NCBI RefSeq assembly: GCF_018613715.1
Contig: NZ_JAGGPT010000006.1
Location: 496,001-560,000, forward strand
Origin: Chryseobacterium sp. ISL-6
GTDB taxonomy: Bacteria > Bacteroidota > Bacteroidia > Flavobacteriales > Weeksellaceae
Length of the DNA stretch: 64,000 bases
Direction: 5' to 3'
In this document: piece by piece, positions 17,539 through 25,830 of the stretch
How the letters are laid out: every line of letters begins with the position of its first letter
Numbering within the stretch: position 1 is the first letter of the stretch
Translations under genes and position numbers: made by a program
Notes under the pieces: model-generated
What the model saw: only the letters and a program-made list of their open reading frames with translations
What the model was told of the DNA's origin: nothing
Databases searched by the model: none

Positions 17539-19650
17539 ATGAAGAGAAATATTATATCTTTTTGTGTGTTTATGCTGTTTGCAGCTATTGTATCAGGGCA
17601 ATCCCTTTCATCTCCCAATAGTCAGCTAAAATTAAATTTTAAAATTGAAGGTGAGGGAGTTCCATATTATTCATTAAACTATAAGGATCAATCAATTCTG
17701 AAAGATAGTCGGTTGGGGTTTGTTTTAAAACCTTCCTATTCGTATTTTTCTGAATTTAAAGTTGATAAGGTTGAATATTCATCTTTTAATAAAAGTTGGA
17801 TTGCGGTTTGGGGGCCAAACAAAGAAGTTGAAAACCATTACAACGAAATGCTTGTTCATTTAATTCAAAATAAAACAGGGTGGAAACTTGATATAAGGTT
17901 TAAACTTTTTGATGATGGGCTGGGTTTTCGATATGAATTTCCGGTTCAGAATGACTTAAGACATTTTACCATAAAAGATGAAATGACGAATTTTAATTTA
18001 GGAAAAGATTATAAAGCGTTTTGGATACCCGCAGATTACGATACGAATGAGTTTCCTGTAACGACTTCGAAATTATCAGAAGTTTCAAAATTAATTGACG
18101 ACGTTCGAAAAGAATCACTGGCATCGAAAGCTCCAAGCGCTAGTCTTGCTGTACAGACACCATTGATGCTGAAGTCAGAAGATGGGATATACATTAATAT
18201 TCATGAAGCTGCTTTAGTCAATTTTGCAGCGATGACATTGAATATTGATGATAAAAATTTTACTTTAACTTCGAATTTAACGCCCGATAAAAATGGAGAT
18301 AGAGGTTTCATTCAAACGGGTTCAGTAAGTCCTTGGCGTACTATGATTATCAGTAATGATGCAAGGCAGATTCTTTCCTCTAACCTCATTATTAACCTTA
18401 ATGAACCAAGCAAGGTAGAAGATACTTCCTGGATTAAACCAACCAAATATATTGGTGTCTGGTGGGAGTATTTTACAGGCGGAGGTTCTACTTGGGCATA
18501 TTCTGATAATCAGGACGTCAGAATTGGGGAAACAGATTATAAAACCTTAAAACCGAATGGAAGACACGGAGCCAATACAAAACATGTAAAAGAATATATA
18601 GATTTTGCCTCAGAAAATGGATTCGATGCAGTTTTAGTAGAGGGCTGGAATGAAGGTTGGGAAGATAATCAAGCTTACAGAAAAGAACAAATTTACAGTT
18701 TTACAAAAGCGTATCCGGATTTTGATGTAAAAGAACTTCAGGCATATGCAAAAAGCAAAAAAGTAAAAATTATAATGCATCATGAAACAACATCTTCAGT
18801 CATTGATTATGAACGACAGCTTAAAGAGAGTTTTCAATTTATGAAAGATAATGGGTATGATGCTGTAAAAACCGGATATGTAGGCCCTATAATTCCCAGA
18901 AGCGAATATCATGATAGTCAATGGATGGTAAACCACTATAAATACGTTGCAGAAATGGCGGCCAGATATCATATTATGGTTGATTCACATGAGGCGGTAA
19001 GGCCAACCGGCTTACACCGAACTTTCCCCAATTGGATTGCCCAGGAATCTGCGCGCGGAACAGAGTTTGAATCTTTTAACGGAAACAGACCGGATCATAC
19101 AACAATATTGCCCTTTACCAGATTAATAGGTGGGCCAATGGATTATACGCCGGGGATCTTTGAAGGTGATTTGTCCGTGTATGGAAATAATAAGGCAAAA
19201 TTAAGTACAACACTAGCTAAGCAATTGGCTCTTTACGTTACAATATACAGTCCTCTCCAAATGGCAGCAGATCTGATTGAGAACTATAAAAAATATCCTG
19301 ATGCTTTTCAGTTTATTAAAGATGTTGCTGTTGACTGGGATGCTTCCTATATTCTTGAGGCAGAACCTGGAGATTATATTACCATAGCTAGAAAAGCAAA
19401 AAATAAAAATGAATGGTTTGTTGGAAGTATCACTGATGAAAACTCCAGAGAGGCTATTGTTGATCTTGCATTTTTACCTAAAGGCAAAAAATTTGAAGCC
19501 ACTATTTATAAAGATGGAAAAGATGCAGACTGGAAGACTAATCCTAAACGTTATGAAATATCTAAACAACAGGTAAATTCAAACAGTAAGCTGAAAATAA
19601 AAGTGGCACCTGGTGGCGGATTTGCGATAAGTATAAAACATTTAAGATAA
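17539..19650 (+). CDS. GH97 alpha-glucosidase, inverting SusB type
   Basis: This 703-aa protein has a Sec signal (AAIVSGQ) and a GH97 architecture: N-terminal beta-super-sandwich, (beta/alpha)8 barrel from about residue 300, and a C-terminal beta domain. Catalytic blocks match SusB: IMHHETTSS (E416), DSHEAVRPTG (E485) and ESARGTEFESF. The position occupied by a nucleophile Asp in retaining GH97 enzymes is VKTGYVG here, as in inverting SusB, so alpha-glucoside hydrolysis is more likely than alpha-galactoside. The protein is probably periplasmic. It overlaps the following GH65 gene by one base (TAATG), so the two are translationally coupled. Removal of glucose from N-glycans is one explanation for its presence in a mannose locus. 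Confidence 0.92.
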   Translation: MKRNIISFCVFMLFAAIVSGQSLSSPNSQLKLNFKIEGEGVPYYSLNYKDQSILKDSRLGFVLKPSYSYFSEFKVDKVEYSSFNKSWIAVWGPNKEVENHYNEMLVHLIQNKTGWKLDIRFKLFDDGLGFRYEFPVQNDLRHFTIKDEMTNFNLGKDYKAFWIPADYDTNEFPVTTSKLSEVSKLIDDVRKESLASKAPSASLAVQTPLMLKSEDGIYINIHEAALVNFAAMTLNIDDKNFTLTSNLTPDKNGDRGFIQTGSVSPWRTMIISNDARQILSSNLIINLNEPSKVEDTSWIKPTKYIGVWWEYFTGGGSTWAYSDNQDVRIGETDYKTLKPNGRHGANTKHVKEYIDFASENGFDAVLVEGWNEGWEDNQAYRKEQIYSFTKAYPDFDVKELQAYAKSKKVKIIMHHETTSSVIDYERQLKESFQFMKDNGYDAVKTGYVGPIIPRSEYHDSQWMVNHYKYVAEMAARYHIMVDSHEAVRPTGLHRTFPNWIAQESARGTEFESFNGNRPDHTTILPFTRLIGGPMDYTPGIFEGDLSVYGNNKAKLSTTLAKQLALYVTIYSPLQMAADLIENYKKYPDAFQFIKDVAVDWDASYILEAEPGDYITIARKAKNKNEWFVGSITDENSREAIVDLAFLPKGKKFEATIYKDGKDADWKTNPKRYEISKQQVNSNSKLKIKVAPGGGFAISIKHLR

Positions 19651-21689
19651 TGAAAAAATCACTTGTTCTTTTCTCTGTATTCTTTGCGGGTTTCTTCAAA
19701 CTTTGTCTTGCACAGGATCCATGGATCATCAAATCTGAAAAGATCGAACCTAATAACTATACTGGAATTTCGGTTTCTAATGGTATGATAGGTGTTGTTT
19801 CATCACCAGAACCATTGAAGGTAGGAAGTGTTATTCTAGCTGGAGTTTATGATCAATATGGGCGGGGAAGGACAAGTAATTTCCTTTCGAATTTTAATAT
19901 ATTGGATATTAATTTATCCATCAATTGGCAACAAATCAACAGAAATAATATAAGCAACTATAGCCAGAGGATTGATCTTAAGACGGCTACTTTTTCAGGC
20001 TCGTTTGATTACGGAGATATTGCCCATGTTGAATATAAGTATACAGCATTGAGACATCTGCCCAATAATGTGTTGCTTACTGTGAGTATTCAGCCTAAAA
20101 AAGATTTGGCATTCGTTGCTGAAAGCAATATAAAGACACCACAAGGATTTATACAGCCCCAACAATATTATACTGAAATAACACCACCGCACGCAACGAT
20201 TCCTCTTCTTACATCTGTAGCAAAAAGTCCTACCGGAGCAGTGACAGTGGCAGCGAGTACAACTTTTGTATTTTCTGAAGAACAATACACCCAACCTAAG
20301 ATTTCCCATGAGATGCGTGATAGTGATACCCACCTCATGAAATTCGTTAAAAAACTGAAAACCTCAGAAAAGCCTTATACTTTTTCAGTAATAGGATCTT
20401 TAATTACCTCATCTCAGGTTAACGATCCATTCAATGCAGTAGAAAGATTAAGTATCTACGCAAATTTGCAGGACCCCGATAATCTTTATAAAAAACATGA
20501 AGCAGAATGGCAAAAATTATGGGAGGGAGATATTGAAATAGAAGGGGATCCACAGGTACAACAGGATATTCATAATATGCTGTATCATCTTTATTCATTT
20601 TCCAGAGAAGGATCTAATCATTCGCTATCACCTGCGGGACTTAGTGGTACTGGGTACAACGGCCATGTTTTTTGGGATACGGAAATGTTCATGTTCAAAC
20701 CATTGCTGTTTTTTCATCCAGAAATGGCTAAAAGCCTTGTAGAATACAGATATGATCGTTTAAAAGCAGCAGAAATGAATGCTGCAATACATGGTTATAA
20801 AGGAGCGATGTTTCCATGGGAAAGCGCTATGTCAGGAGAAGAAGAGACTCCTGTTTGGGCTTTATCAGGAACTTATGAGCATCATATAACAGGGGATGTT
20901 GCATTTGCTACCTGGTATTATTATCTTTTTACTAAGGACATAAAATGGCTTAAAGAAAAAGGATGGCCTGTTTTGCAAAAAACCGCCGAATTTTGGCAGT
21001 CCAGGGTGGAAAAGAAAGGAAGCGAATATCATATTAAAAATGTAGTAGCAGCTGATGAATGGGCAGAGAATATTGATAATAATGCGTATACTAATGCCAT
21101 TGCAAAACTGAATTTACAATTTGCAAATGCTGCAGCTAAAGCCCTTGATTTACTATTAAACAAAGATTGGGATGATATTGCTGAGCATCTTGTTTTTACA
21201 AAATTAGAAAATGGGGTTACAAAGGAGTATGACACCTACAAAGGAGAACCGATTAAACAGGCAGATGTCAATCTCTTGGCTTACCCTCTTCACATTATTC
21301 AGGATAAAAATCAGATCCGAAAAGATCTGGAATATTATCAAAAACGAGTGCCTAATCAAAAGACTCCCGCGATGAGCAAGGCTATTTTTGCATTATTATA
21401 CAGTCGGTTGGGGGATGGAAAACAGGCTTATAAGTTGTTTAAAGAATCTTATGAACCTAATCTTTTACCTCCATTTAGAGTTTTTGCCGAAACGGTTGAA
21501 GGAGATAACCCCTACTTTATTACTGGAGCTGGAGGTACTCTTCAGACAATGATCATGGGATTTGGAGGAGTTGATATCGATGAAAAAGGATCATTGAAAA
21601 AAATAAAAAGTACATTACCATCTCATTGGAAAAAGGTTGTTGTAAAAGGAATTGGTTCTGAAAACTTAATATTTTCGAACAGTCAATAA
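19650..21689 (+). CDS. GH65 enzyme, probable exported alpha-glucoside hydrolase (kojibiose hydrolase-like)
   Basis: This 679-aa protein has a Sec signal (FFKLCLAQ) and GH65 features: TGYNGHVFWDTEMFMFKP, the segment KGAMFPWESAMSGEEETP, VAADEWAENIDNNAYTNA with acid candidate E470, and PPFRVFAETVEGDNPYF with base candidate E614. Most bacterial GH65 members are cytoplasmic phosphorolytic enzymes. A signal peptide plus a Glu where phosphorylases bind phosphate points to a hydrolase. From memory, a Flavobacterium johnsoniae GH65 protein with equivalent glutamates was shown to hydrolyse kojibiose (Glc-alpha-1,2-Glc). That linkage is the outermost one of glucosylated N-glycan precursors, which would fit this locus. 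The gene is coupled to GH97. Confidence 0.88.
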   Translation: MKKSLVLFSVFFAGFFKLCLAQDPWIIKSEKIEPNNYTGISVSNGMIGVVSSPEPLKVGSVILAGVYDQYGRGRTSNFLSNFNILDINLSINWQQINRNNISNYSQRIDLKTATFSGSFDYGDIAHVEYKYTALRHLPNNVLLTVSIQPKKDLAFVAESNIKTPQGFIQPQQYYTEITPPHATIPLLTSVAKSPTGAVTVAASTTFVFSEEQYTQPKISHEMRDSDTHLMKFVKKLKTSEKPYTFSVIGSLITSSQVNDPFNAVERLSIYANLQDPDNLYKKHEAEWQKLWEGDIEIEGDPQVQQDIHNMLYHLYSFSREGSNHSLSPAGLSGTGYNGHVFWDTEMFMFKPLLFFHPEMAKSLVEYRYDRLKAAEMNAAIHGYKGAMFPWESAMSGEEETPVWALSGTYEHHITGDVAFATWYYYLFTKDIKWLKEKGWPVLQKTAEFWQSRVEKKGSEYHIKNVVAADEWAENIDNNAYTNAIAKLNLQFANAAAKALDLLLNKDWDDIAEHLVFTKLENGVTKEYDTYKGEPIKQADVNLLAYPLHIIQDKNQIRKDLEYYQKRVPNQKTPAMSKAIFALLYSRLGDGKQAYKLFKESYEPNLLPPFRVFAETVEGDNPYFITGAGGTLQTMIMGFGGVDIDEKGSLKKIKSTLPSHWKKVVVKGIGSENLIFSNSQ

Positions 21690-21718
21690 GAAAATGGGAT
21701 TTTTAAAGAGATTTATTT

Positions 21719-23083
21719 TCAAAAGACCTTCTCTTGATTCCATGTGTCCTCTATTTCCTCCAGGGTTTTTCCTTTGGTTTCAGGAACTTTTTTCCAGATA
21801 AACAGGAAAGCGATTATTGCAATGACCATATATAACCAGAAAGTATAAGAATTACCTATAGTTCCTATAAGTACCGGAAAGGTTTGGGACACTAAAAATA
21901 CAGCTAACCACAGAAAAAATGTGGCAACGGACATTGCTGTAGCACGCGCCTTCGTAGGAAATATTTCGGCAATAACAACAAAAGCAAGAGGTCCCATTGA
22001 CATTGCAAAACAAGCAATATACCCCAGAATTGCAATGAGTATCAAATAGCCTTGTTGTTGAATGTAAAACCCCCACCCAATAATAAACAAACAAATAGCC
22101 ATACCTGAAATACCAAATAGCAACAGCTTTTTACGTCCCCAGGTATCAACATACTTTATAGCTACAAAGGTGAAAATTACATTAATGATACCTACCAAAA
22201 CAGTTTGCATAAATGCAGAATCTGATCCTACACCTGTTGATTTGAAAATTTCCGGTGCATAATACATGATGGCATTAATTCCGGTAATCTGTGAGAATAT
22301 GGCGAGTAGTATACCGATAAATAATGCCCGTTTTAGTTTAGGTTCTTTTAGAATAGAAAAAGAAAAAGGCTTTTCATCTTTCAACGATGCGGTAATGGAA
22401 TTTAATTCTCGTTGTGCTATTATTGGCCCGTTGATCTGACTTAGAATAGCCAATGCCTCAACGTTCCTTGCTTGTCCGGCCAGCCAACGAGGACTTTCGG
22501 GCACGGTAAGCAATAACAATATAAAAATAATAGAAGGTATAACTCCTGAACCAAACATCCATCGCCATCCGGTTGAGATATTCCAGGAGTCATTATGTAT
22601 ACCGGCGATATAGGCATTTACAAAATAAATAACTAAAATACCAGATACAATCCCAAGTTGAAATATTGAAATCAACCGTCCTCTTATTGCAGCAGGTGCC
22701 ATTTCTGAGATATACATAGGAGAGAGCATAGAAGCGATACCGATGCCCATACCACCTATAATTCGGAATACTACAAAGAGCCAAAGACTCGGCGCAAGTG
22801 ATGTCCCTATAGAAGAAATAGTAAACAATAACGCTGAAAGCATGAGTACTTTTTTACGACCGACACGGTCACTAAGTGCTCCGGAATACATGGCTCCTAT
22901 GATACAGCCTAATAAAGCACAGGAAGCAACCCAGCCTGTCATAATATCAGATAAGTGATAATAAGTTCGCATAAAGCCAATAGCTCCGGAGATAACAGCA
23001 GTATCATAACCAAATAATAAGCCGCCTACAGATGCCACCAGAGTTGCTTTATAGATCATATTAGAATTTACAGTTGATTGCAT
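21719..23083 (-). CDS. Sugar porter family MFS transporter
   Basis: This 454-aa, twelve-helix inner-membrane protein has the sugar-porter signatures GGLLFGYDTAVISGAIGF, SDRVGRKKVL, RIIGGMGIGIASMLSPMYIS EMAP, PESPRWL, and the C-terminal PETKGKTLEEIE. These are typical of the XylE/GLUT-type proton-sugar symporters. It is the last gene of the reverse operon, 5 bp after the isomerase gene. With an adjacent sugar kinase and mannose-6-phosphate isomerase, import of free mannose released in the periplasm is the most economical substrate assignment (inference). It converges on GH65 with only 29 bp between stops and no clear hairpin there. Confidence 0.92.
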   Translation of the reverse strand: MQSTVNSNMIYKATLVASVGGLLFGYDTAVISGAIGFMRTYYHLSDIMTGWVASCALLGCIIGAMYSGALSDRVGRKKVLMLSALLFTISSIGTSLAPSLWLFVVFRIIGGMGIGIASMLSPMYISEMAPAAIRGRLISIFQLGIVSGILVIYFVNAYIAGIHNDSWNISTGWRWMFGSGVIPSIIFILLLLTVPESPRWLAGQARNVEALAILSQINGPIIAQRELNSITASLKDEKPFSFSILKEPKLKRALFIGILLAIFSQITGINAIMYYAPEIFKSTGVGSDSAFMQTVLVGIINVIFTFVAIKYVDTWGRKKLLLFGISGMAICLFIIGWGFYIQQQGYLILIAILGYIACFAMSMGPLAFVVIAEIFPTKARATAMSVATFFLWLAVFLVSQTFPVLIGTIGNSYTFWLYMVIAIIAFLFIWKKVPETKGKTLEEIEDTWNQEKVF

Positions 23084-23088
23084 GTGGT

Positions 23089-24843
23089 TTATTTTAAAAC
23101 TTTATTGGTGATCATATTTGTACGGACACTTGCTTTTATGGTAACACATTCTTTACCTATACTTTCACCATATGGGGTAATAGTATAAGCTCCAACATGG
23201 GCAGGAACAATAAAAGTTTCGGCATAATGAATAATGTATGGCTCAAAACTTAGGTCTGGACTTTCTACTATTACCTCACGCCCATCCACGAGATTCAGGA
23301 CATTGACAACATCTTGGGTGTGGTGAACTACTTTTTTAGTAAACCAATGTCTTCGGGTTTCAATAAACGATGATGCATCCAGCCCGGTACGTTCTTCACG
23401 CCAACCATCTCCCTCAGCAACAGGCTCAGTAAGATTTAGAATATTTTCTTTTGTCCATGATGAGGTGCGATCCCATTGTATTACATTTCTACCATGTTCC
23501 AGTGATATAGGTCTTGGTTTGCCATCCAGTCCCATTCGTCCCCAATCCCAAAGCTTAAATGTAAAAATATAGGGTGTTGCGCTAATTTCTAATACCACAG
23601 AATTTGCTCCTGAACAATGTACAGTACCTGCAGGTATAGATACGTGGTCATGTTTGCGGACAGGCCATTTTTGTACATATTGTTCTGCATCAAAAGGGAT
23701 TTGATCATTTTGGGCTATTTCCAGCTGCTGCATCATAGAATCAGGATCAACACCTTCTTTTAGACCCAGATATACAAAAGCATCTTCTTTGGTATCCAGC
23801 ATATAATAGCTTTCATCCTGCGTATAAGGCATCCCGAATTTTTCTTTAATATATTCTTTCAGTGGATGTACCTGCAGACTTAGATTGCCTCCCTCCATGG
23901 TGTCCAGAAAATCAAAACGAATAGGGAATTCATCTCCGAATCCATCGTATACTTGTTTTCCTAATAAAGCTTCCGATTGGAAAAACACTAAATTAATGGA
24001 AGGTATTTCTACCACCTGATTACCAAAACCTAACAACAGGCTGTTTTCTTCGGGAACACAATCGAATCCCCATGCATAATTGGGAAGGCTTCTGTCCAGG
24101 TCACAAACTTCTTTCAGCCACTGACCGCCCCAAGGGCCTGGATCAAAAAAAGGAACGACCCTGAAAGGAGCTTTTACTGTTTGCTGAAGTGCGTCAAATA
24201 GAGCAGTAGCACTTATCATTTTGGGTTGATTGAGTAATGTAGTGTCCAAAACGAAGTTACAATTATTCAGTATTCTTTTCTTATAGTGGTCACAGACACG
24301 CCAATCTACAAAGTAGGCATGTTTATATTGATATGCAAAAGAGTCGGTATAATTGAATCTACCAAGATTACAGGCTGTATTTTTACGATAACGCATCTGT
24401 ATTTCCCATCGTGGCATATCAGCATAGATCGTGAGATCAGGTTTTTTTGCAAGCAAAGTGGCACCCGGACCAACCACTACAGTACAGCCATTAATATCAG
24501 CGATCTGGTTTTGAAATTCAGCTATTGTAGAAGGATCAAAATAATCTTCCAATTTCAGAGGTGCGATATAACCGAATACCGGATCATCCGTGACATAGGG
24601 TTGCACCATTGCTGCTATTTCGTGCTCTGATTTCATAGCTTGCTGCGTATTGACAAGCAGTTGAGGATTTAAGAATTTCTGTAATGAGGTAATGATCTCT
24701 TCCACAAATACACCCGGATAACATTCTACTGCAATTATCTTAGGAATATCTCTTTTTAATTGTTCTGCAATGTTTTCCCATCCTGCCATACAATGGTGAT
24801 CTTGTATTTCAACGACCGGGAATTTATTAAAATTTGATTTCAT
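23089..24843 (-). CDS. manA: Class I mannose-6-phosphate isomerase with N-terminal kinase-like domain
   Basis: This 584-aa protein has a C-terminal part (~225-584) that is a class I phosphomannose isomerase: PFFDPGPWGGQWLKE, the zinc-binding GGNLSLQVHPLKEYIKEKFG, SIPAGTVHCSGANSVVLEIS and YIFTFKLWDWGR. It converts mannose-6-phosphate to fructose-6-phosphate. The first ~220 residues are extra to ordinary 300-400 aa ManA. They look like a nucleoside-kinase-type P-loop fold (IIAVECYPGVFVEEIITSL, then KPDLTIYADMPRWEIQMRYR), but the Walker A Gly-Lys-Ser/Thr is missing. The gene sits between the ROK kinase and the sugar porter in the reverse operon. The role of the N-terminal domain is unknown; a regulatory or oligomerising module is my guess. 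Confidence 0.86.
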   Translation of the reverse strand: MKSNFNKFPVVEIQDHHCMAGWENIAEQLKRDIPKIIAVECYPGVFVEEIITSLQKFLNPQLLVNTQQAMKSEHEIAAMVQPYVTDDPVFGYIAPLKLEDYFDPSTIAEFQNQIADINGCTVVVGPGATLLAKKPDLTIYADMPRWEIQMRYRKNTACNLGRFNYTDSFAYQYKHAYFVDWRVCDHYKKRILNNCNFVLDTTLLNQPKMISATALFDALQQTVKAPFRVVPFFDPGPWGGQWLKEVCDLDRSLPNYAWGFDCVPEENSLLLGFGNQVVEIPSINLVFFQSEALLGKQVYDGFGDEFPIRFDFLDTMEGGNLSLQVHPLKEYIKEKFGMPYTQDESYYMLDTKEDAFVYLGLKEGVDPDSMMQQLEIAQNDQIPFDAEQYVQKWPVRKHDHVSIPAGTVHCSGANSVVLEISATPYIFTFKLWDWGRMGLDGKPRPISLEHGRNVIQWDRTSSWTKENILNLTEPVAEGDGWREERTGLDASSFIETRRHWFTKKVVHHTQDVVNVLNLVDGREVIVESPDLSFEPYIIHYAETFIVPAHVGAYTITPYGESIGKECVTIKASVRTNMITNKVLK

Positions 24844-24875
24844 TCCGTACTATTTCGTTTATTCTATTGTTTTTA

Positions 24876-25814
24876 TTAATTGGATATCAAATGTGCCATA
24901 CCTAATAAAGCTGCCATCTCAGGAAATTCTGCTGTTTCAATTTTTACAGTTCCCCAAGGTGTCCACGCGTGAGCTTCAACTTGTTTTCTTATATAAGGGA
25001 TGATTTGAGAACCGCTCGCCATGATTCCACCAGAAAGTATAAGTGCTTCCGGATCATAAGCATGGACCAGATTAATAGCACATGCAGACCATGCCTGAAG
25101 ACTTTGATCGCGTATTTGTAATGCTGTTTCATCTCCTTCTTCTGCCAAGCCGAAAATCAATTCATAGTCAACTTCTGGAATGGAGGCAAGTCTGCTTTCT
25201 GCGAAATTTTTATCAGAATTTATGATGGTTGCAAGATTCCAGGTAGAAGCTTCTGTTTCTACACATCCTTTATTGCCACAATTGCATAACCCTCCTTTGT
25301 AATTGATAACCGAATGCCCTCCCAGTATACCCGCAGTGAAATGCTTGCCTCTCAGCAATTGCCCTTCCATGATAGCTGCGCTTCCTATTCCTGTTCCCAG
25401 AGTCATGAGAACAATATTATCGTAATCCTGTGCTTTCCCATATTTCCATTCTCCCAGTAATGCAGCACGTGCATCATTTTCAATAAAAAATGGTAGGCCA
25501 AATGCCTGTAGGCACCATTCTTCTAAATTAATTTCTGGAGCATCGCCAAATTTTTCATCAATAGAAAGTATTTTTTTCTGATGATTGTCCACAATACCGG
25601 GAGAGGCAATGCCTAATCCGGCAATACCTGTCAAAGAAAGTCTTTCCTGTAACAGTAACTTCTCTACAGTTTCCTGTATATAGGGTAGCCGTGATCTAAG
25701 ACCATTATTGGAATTAGCATCGATGGAAGAAGAGGCCAGCAAAGAATTATTATATACTATACCTATTTTAATTCTGGTACCTCCCATGTCTATGGTAATG
25801 ACTGGTTTTGACAT
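24876..25814 (-). CDS. ROK-family sugar kinase (probable mannokinase/glucokinase)
   Basis: About 312 aa from MSKPVITIDMGGTRIKIG. A longer in-frame start at 25853 would overlap the GH38 3' end and adds no recognisable sequence. ROK landmarks: ATP-binding DMGGTRIKIG, GLGIASPGIVD, the catalytic region PFFIENDARAALLGEW, GTGIGSAAIMEGQLLRGKHF, the glutamate/histidine loop AGILGGHSV, the zinc site CNCGNKGCVE and GGIMASGSQIIPYI. ROK enzymes phosphorylate free hexoses in the cytoplasm. Placement beside a mannose-6-phosphate isomerase and a sugar porter supports mannose as a substrate, by inference. No HTH is present, so it is a kinase and not a ROK repressor. Confidence 0.9.
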   Translation of the reverse strand: MSKPVITIDMGGTRIKIGIVYNNSLLASSSIDANSNNGLRSRLPYIQETVEKLLLQERLSLTGIAGLGIASPGIVDNHQKKILSIDEKFGDAPEINLEEWCLQAFGLPFFIENDARAALLGEWKYGKAQDYDNIVLMTLGTGIGSAAIMEGQLLRGKHFTAGILGGHSVINYKGGLCNCGNKGCVETEASTWNLATIINSDKNFAESRLASIPEVDYELIFGLAEEGDETALQIRDQSLQAWSACAINLVHAYDPEALILSGGIMASGSQIIPYIRKQVEAHAWTPWGTVKIETAEFPEMAALLGMAHLISN

Positions 25815-25830
25815 TCTGGTTGCTTTTATG

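Noticed and set aside
24286-24630. Plus-strand open frame of 114 codons opposite manA
   Set aside because: Antisense to well-conserved isomerase sequence, with no family resemblance.
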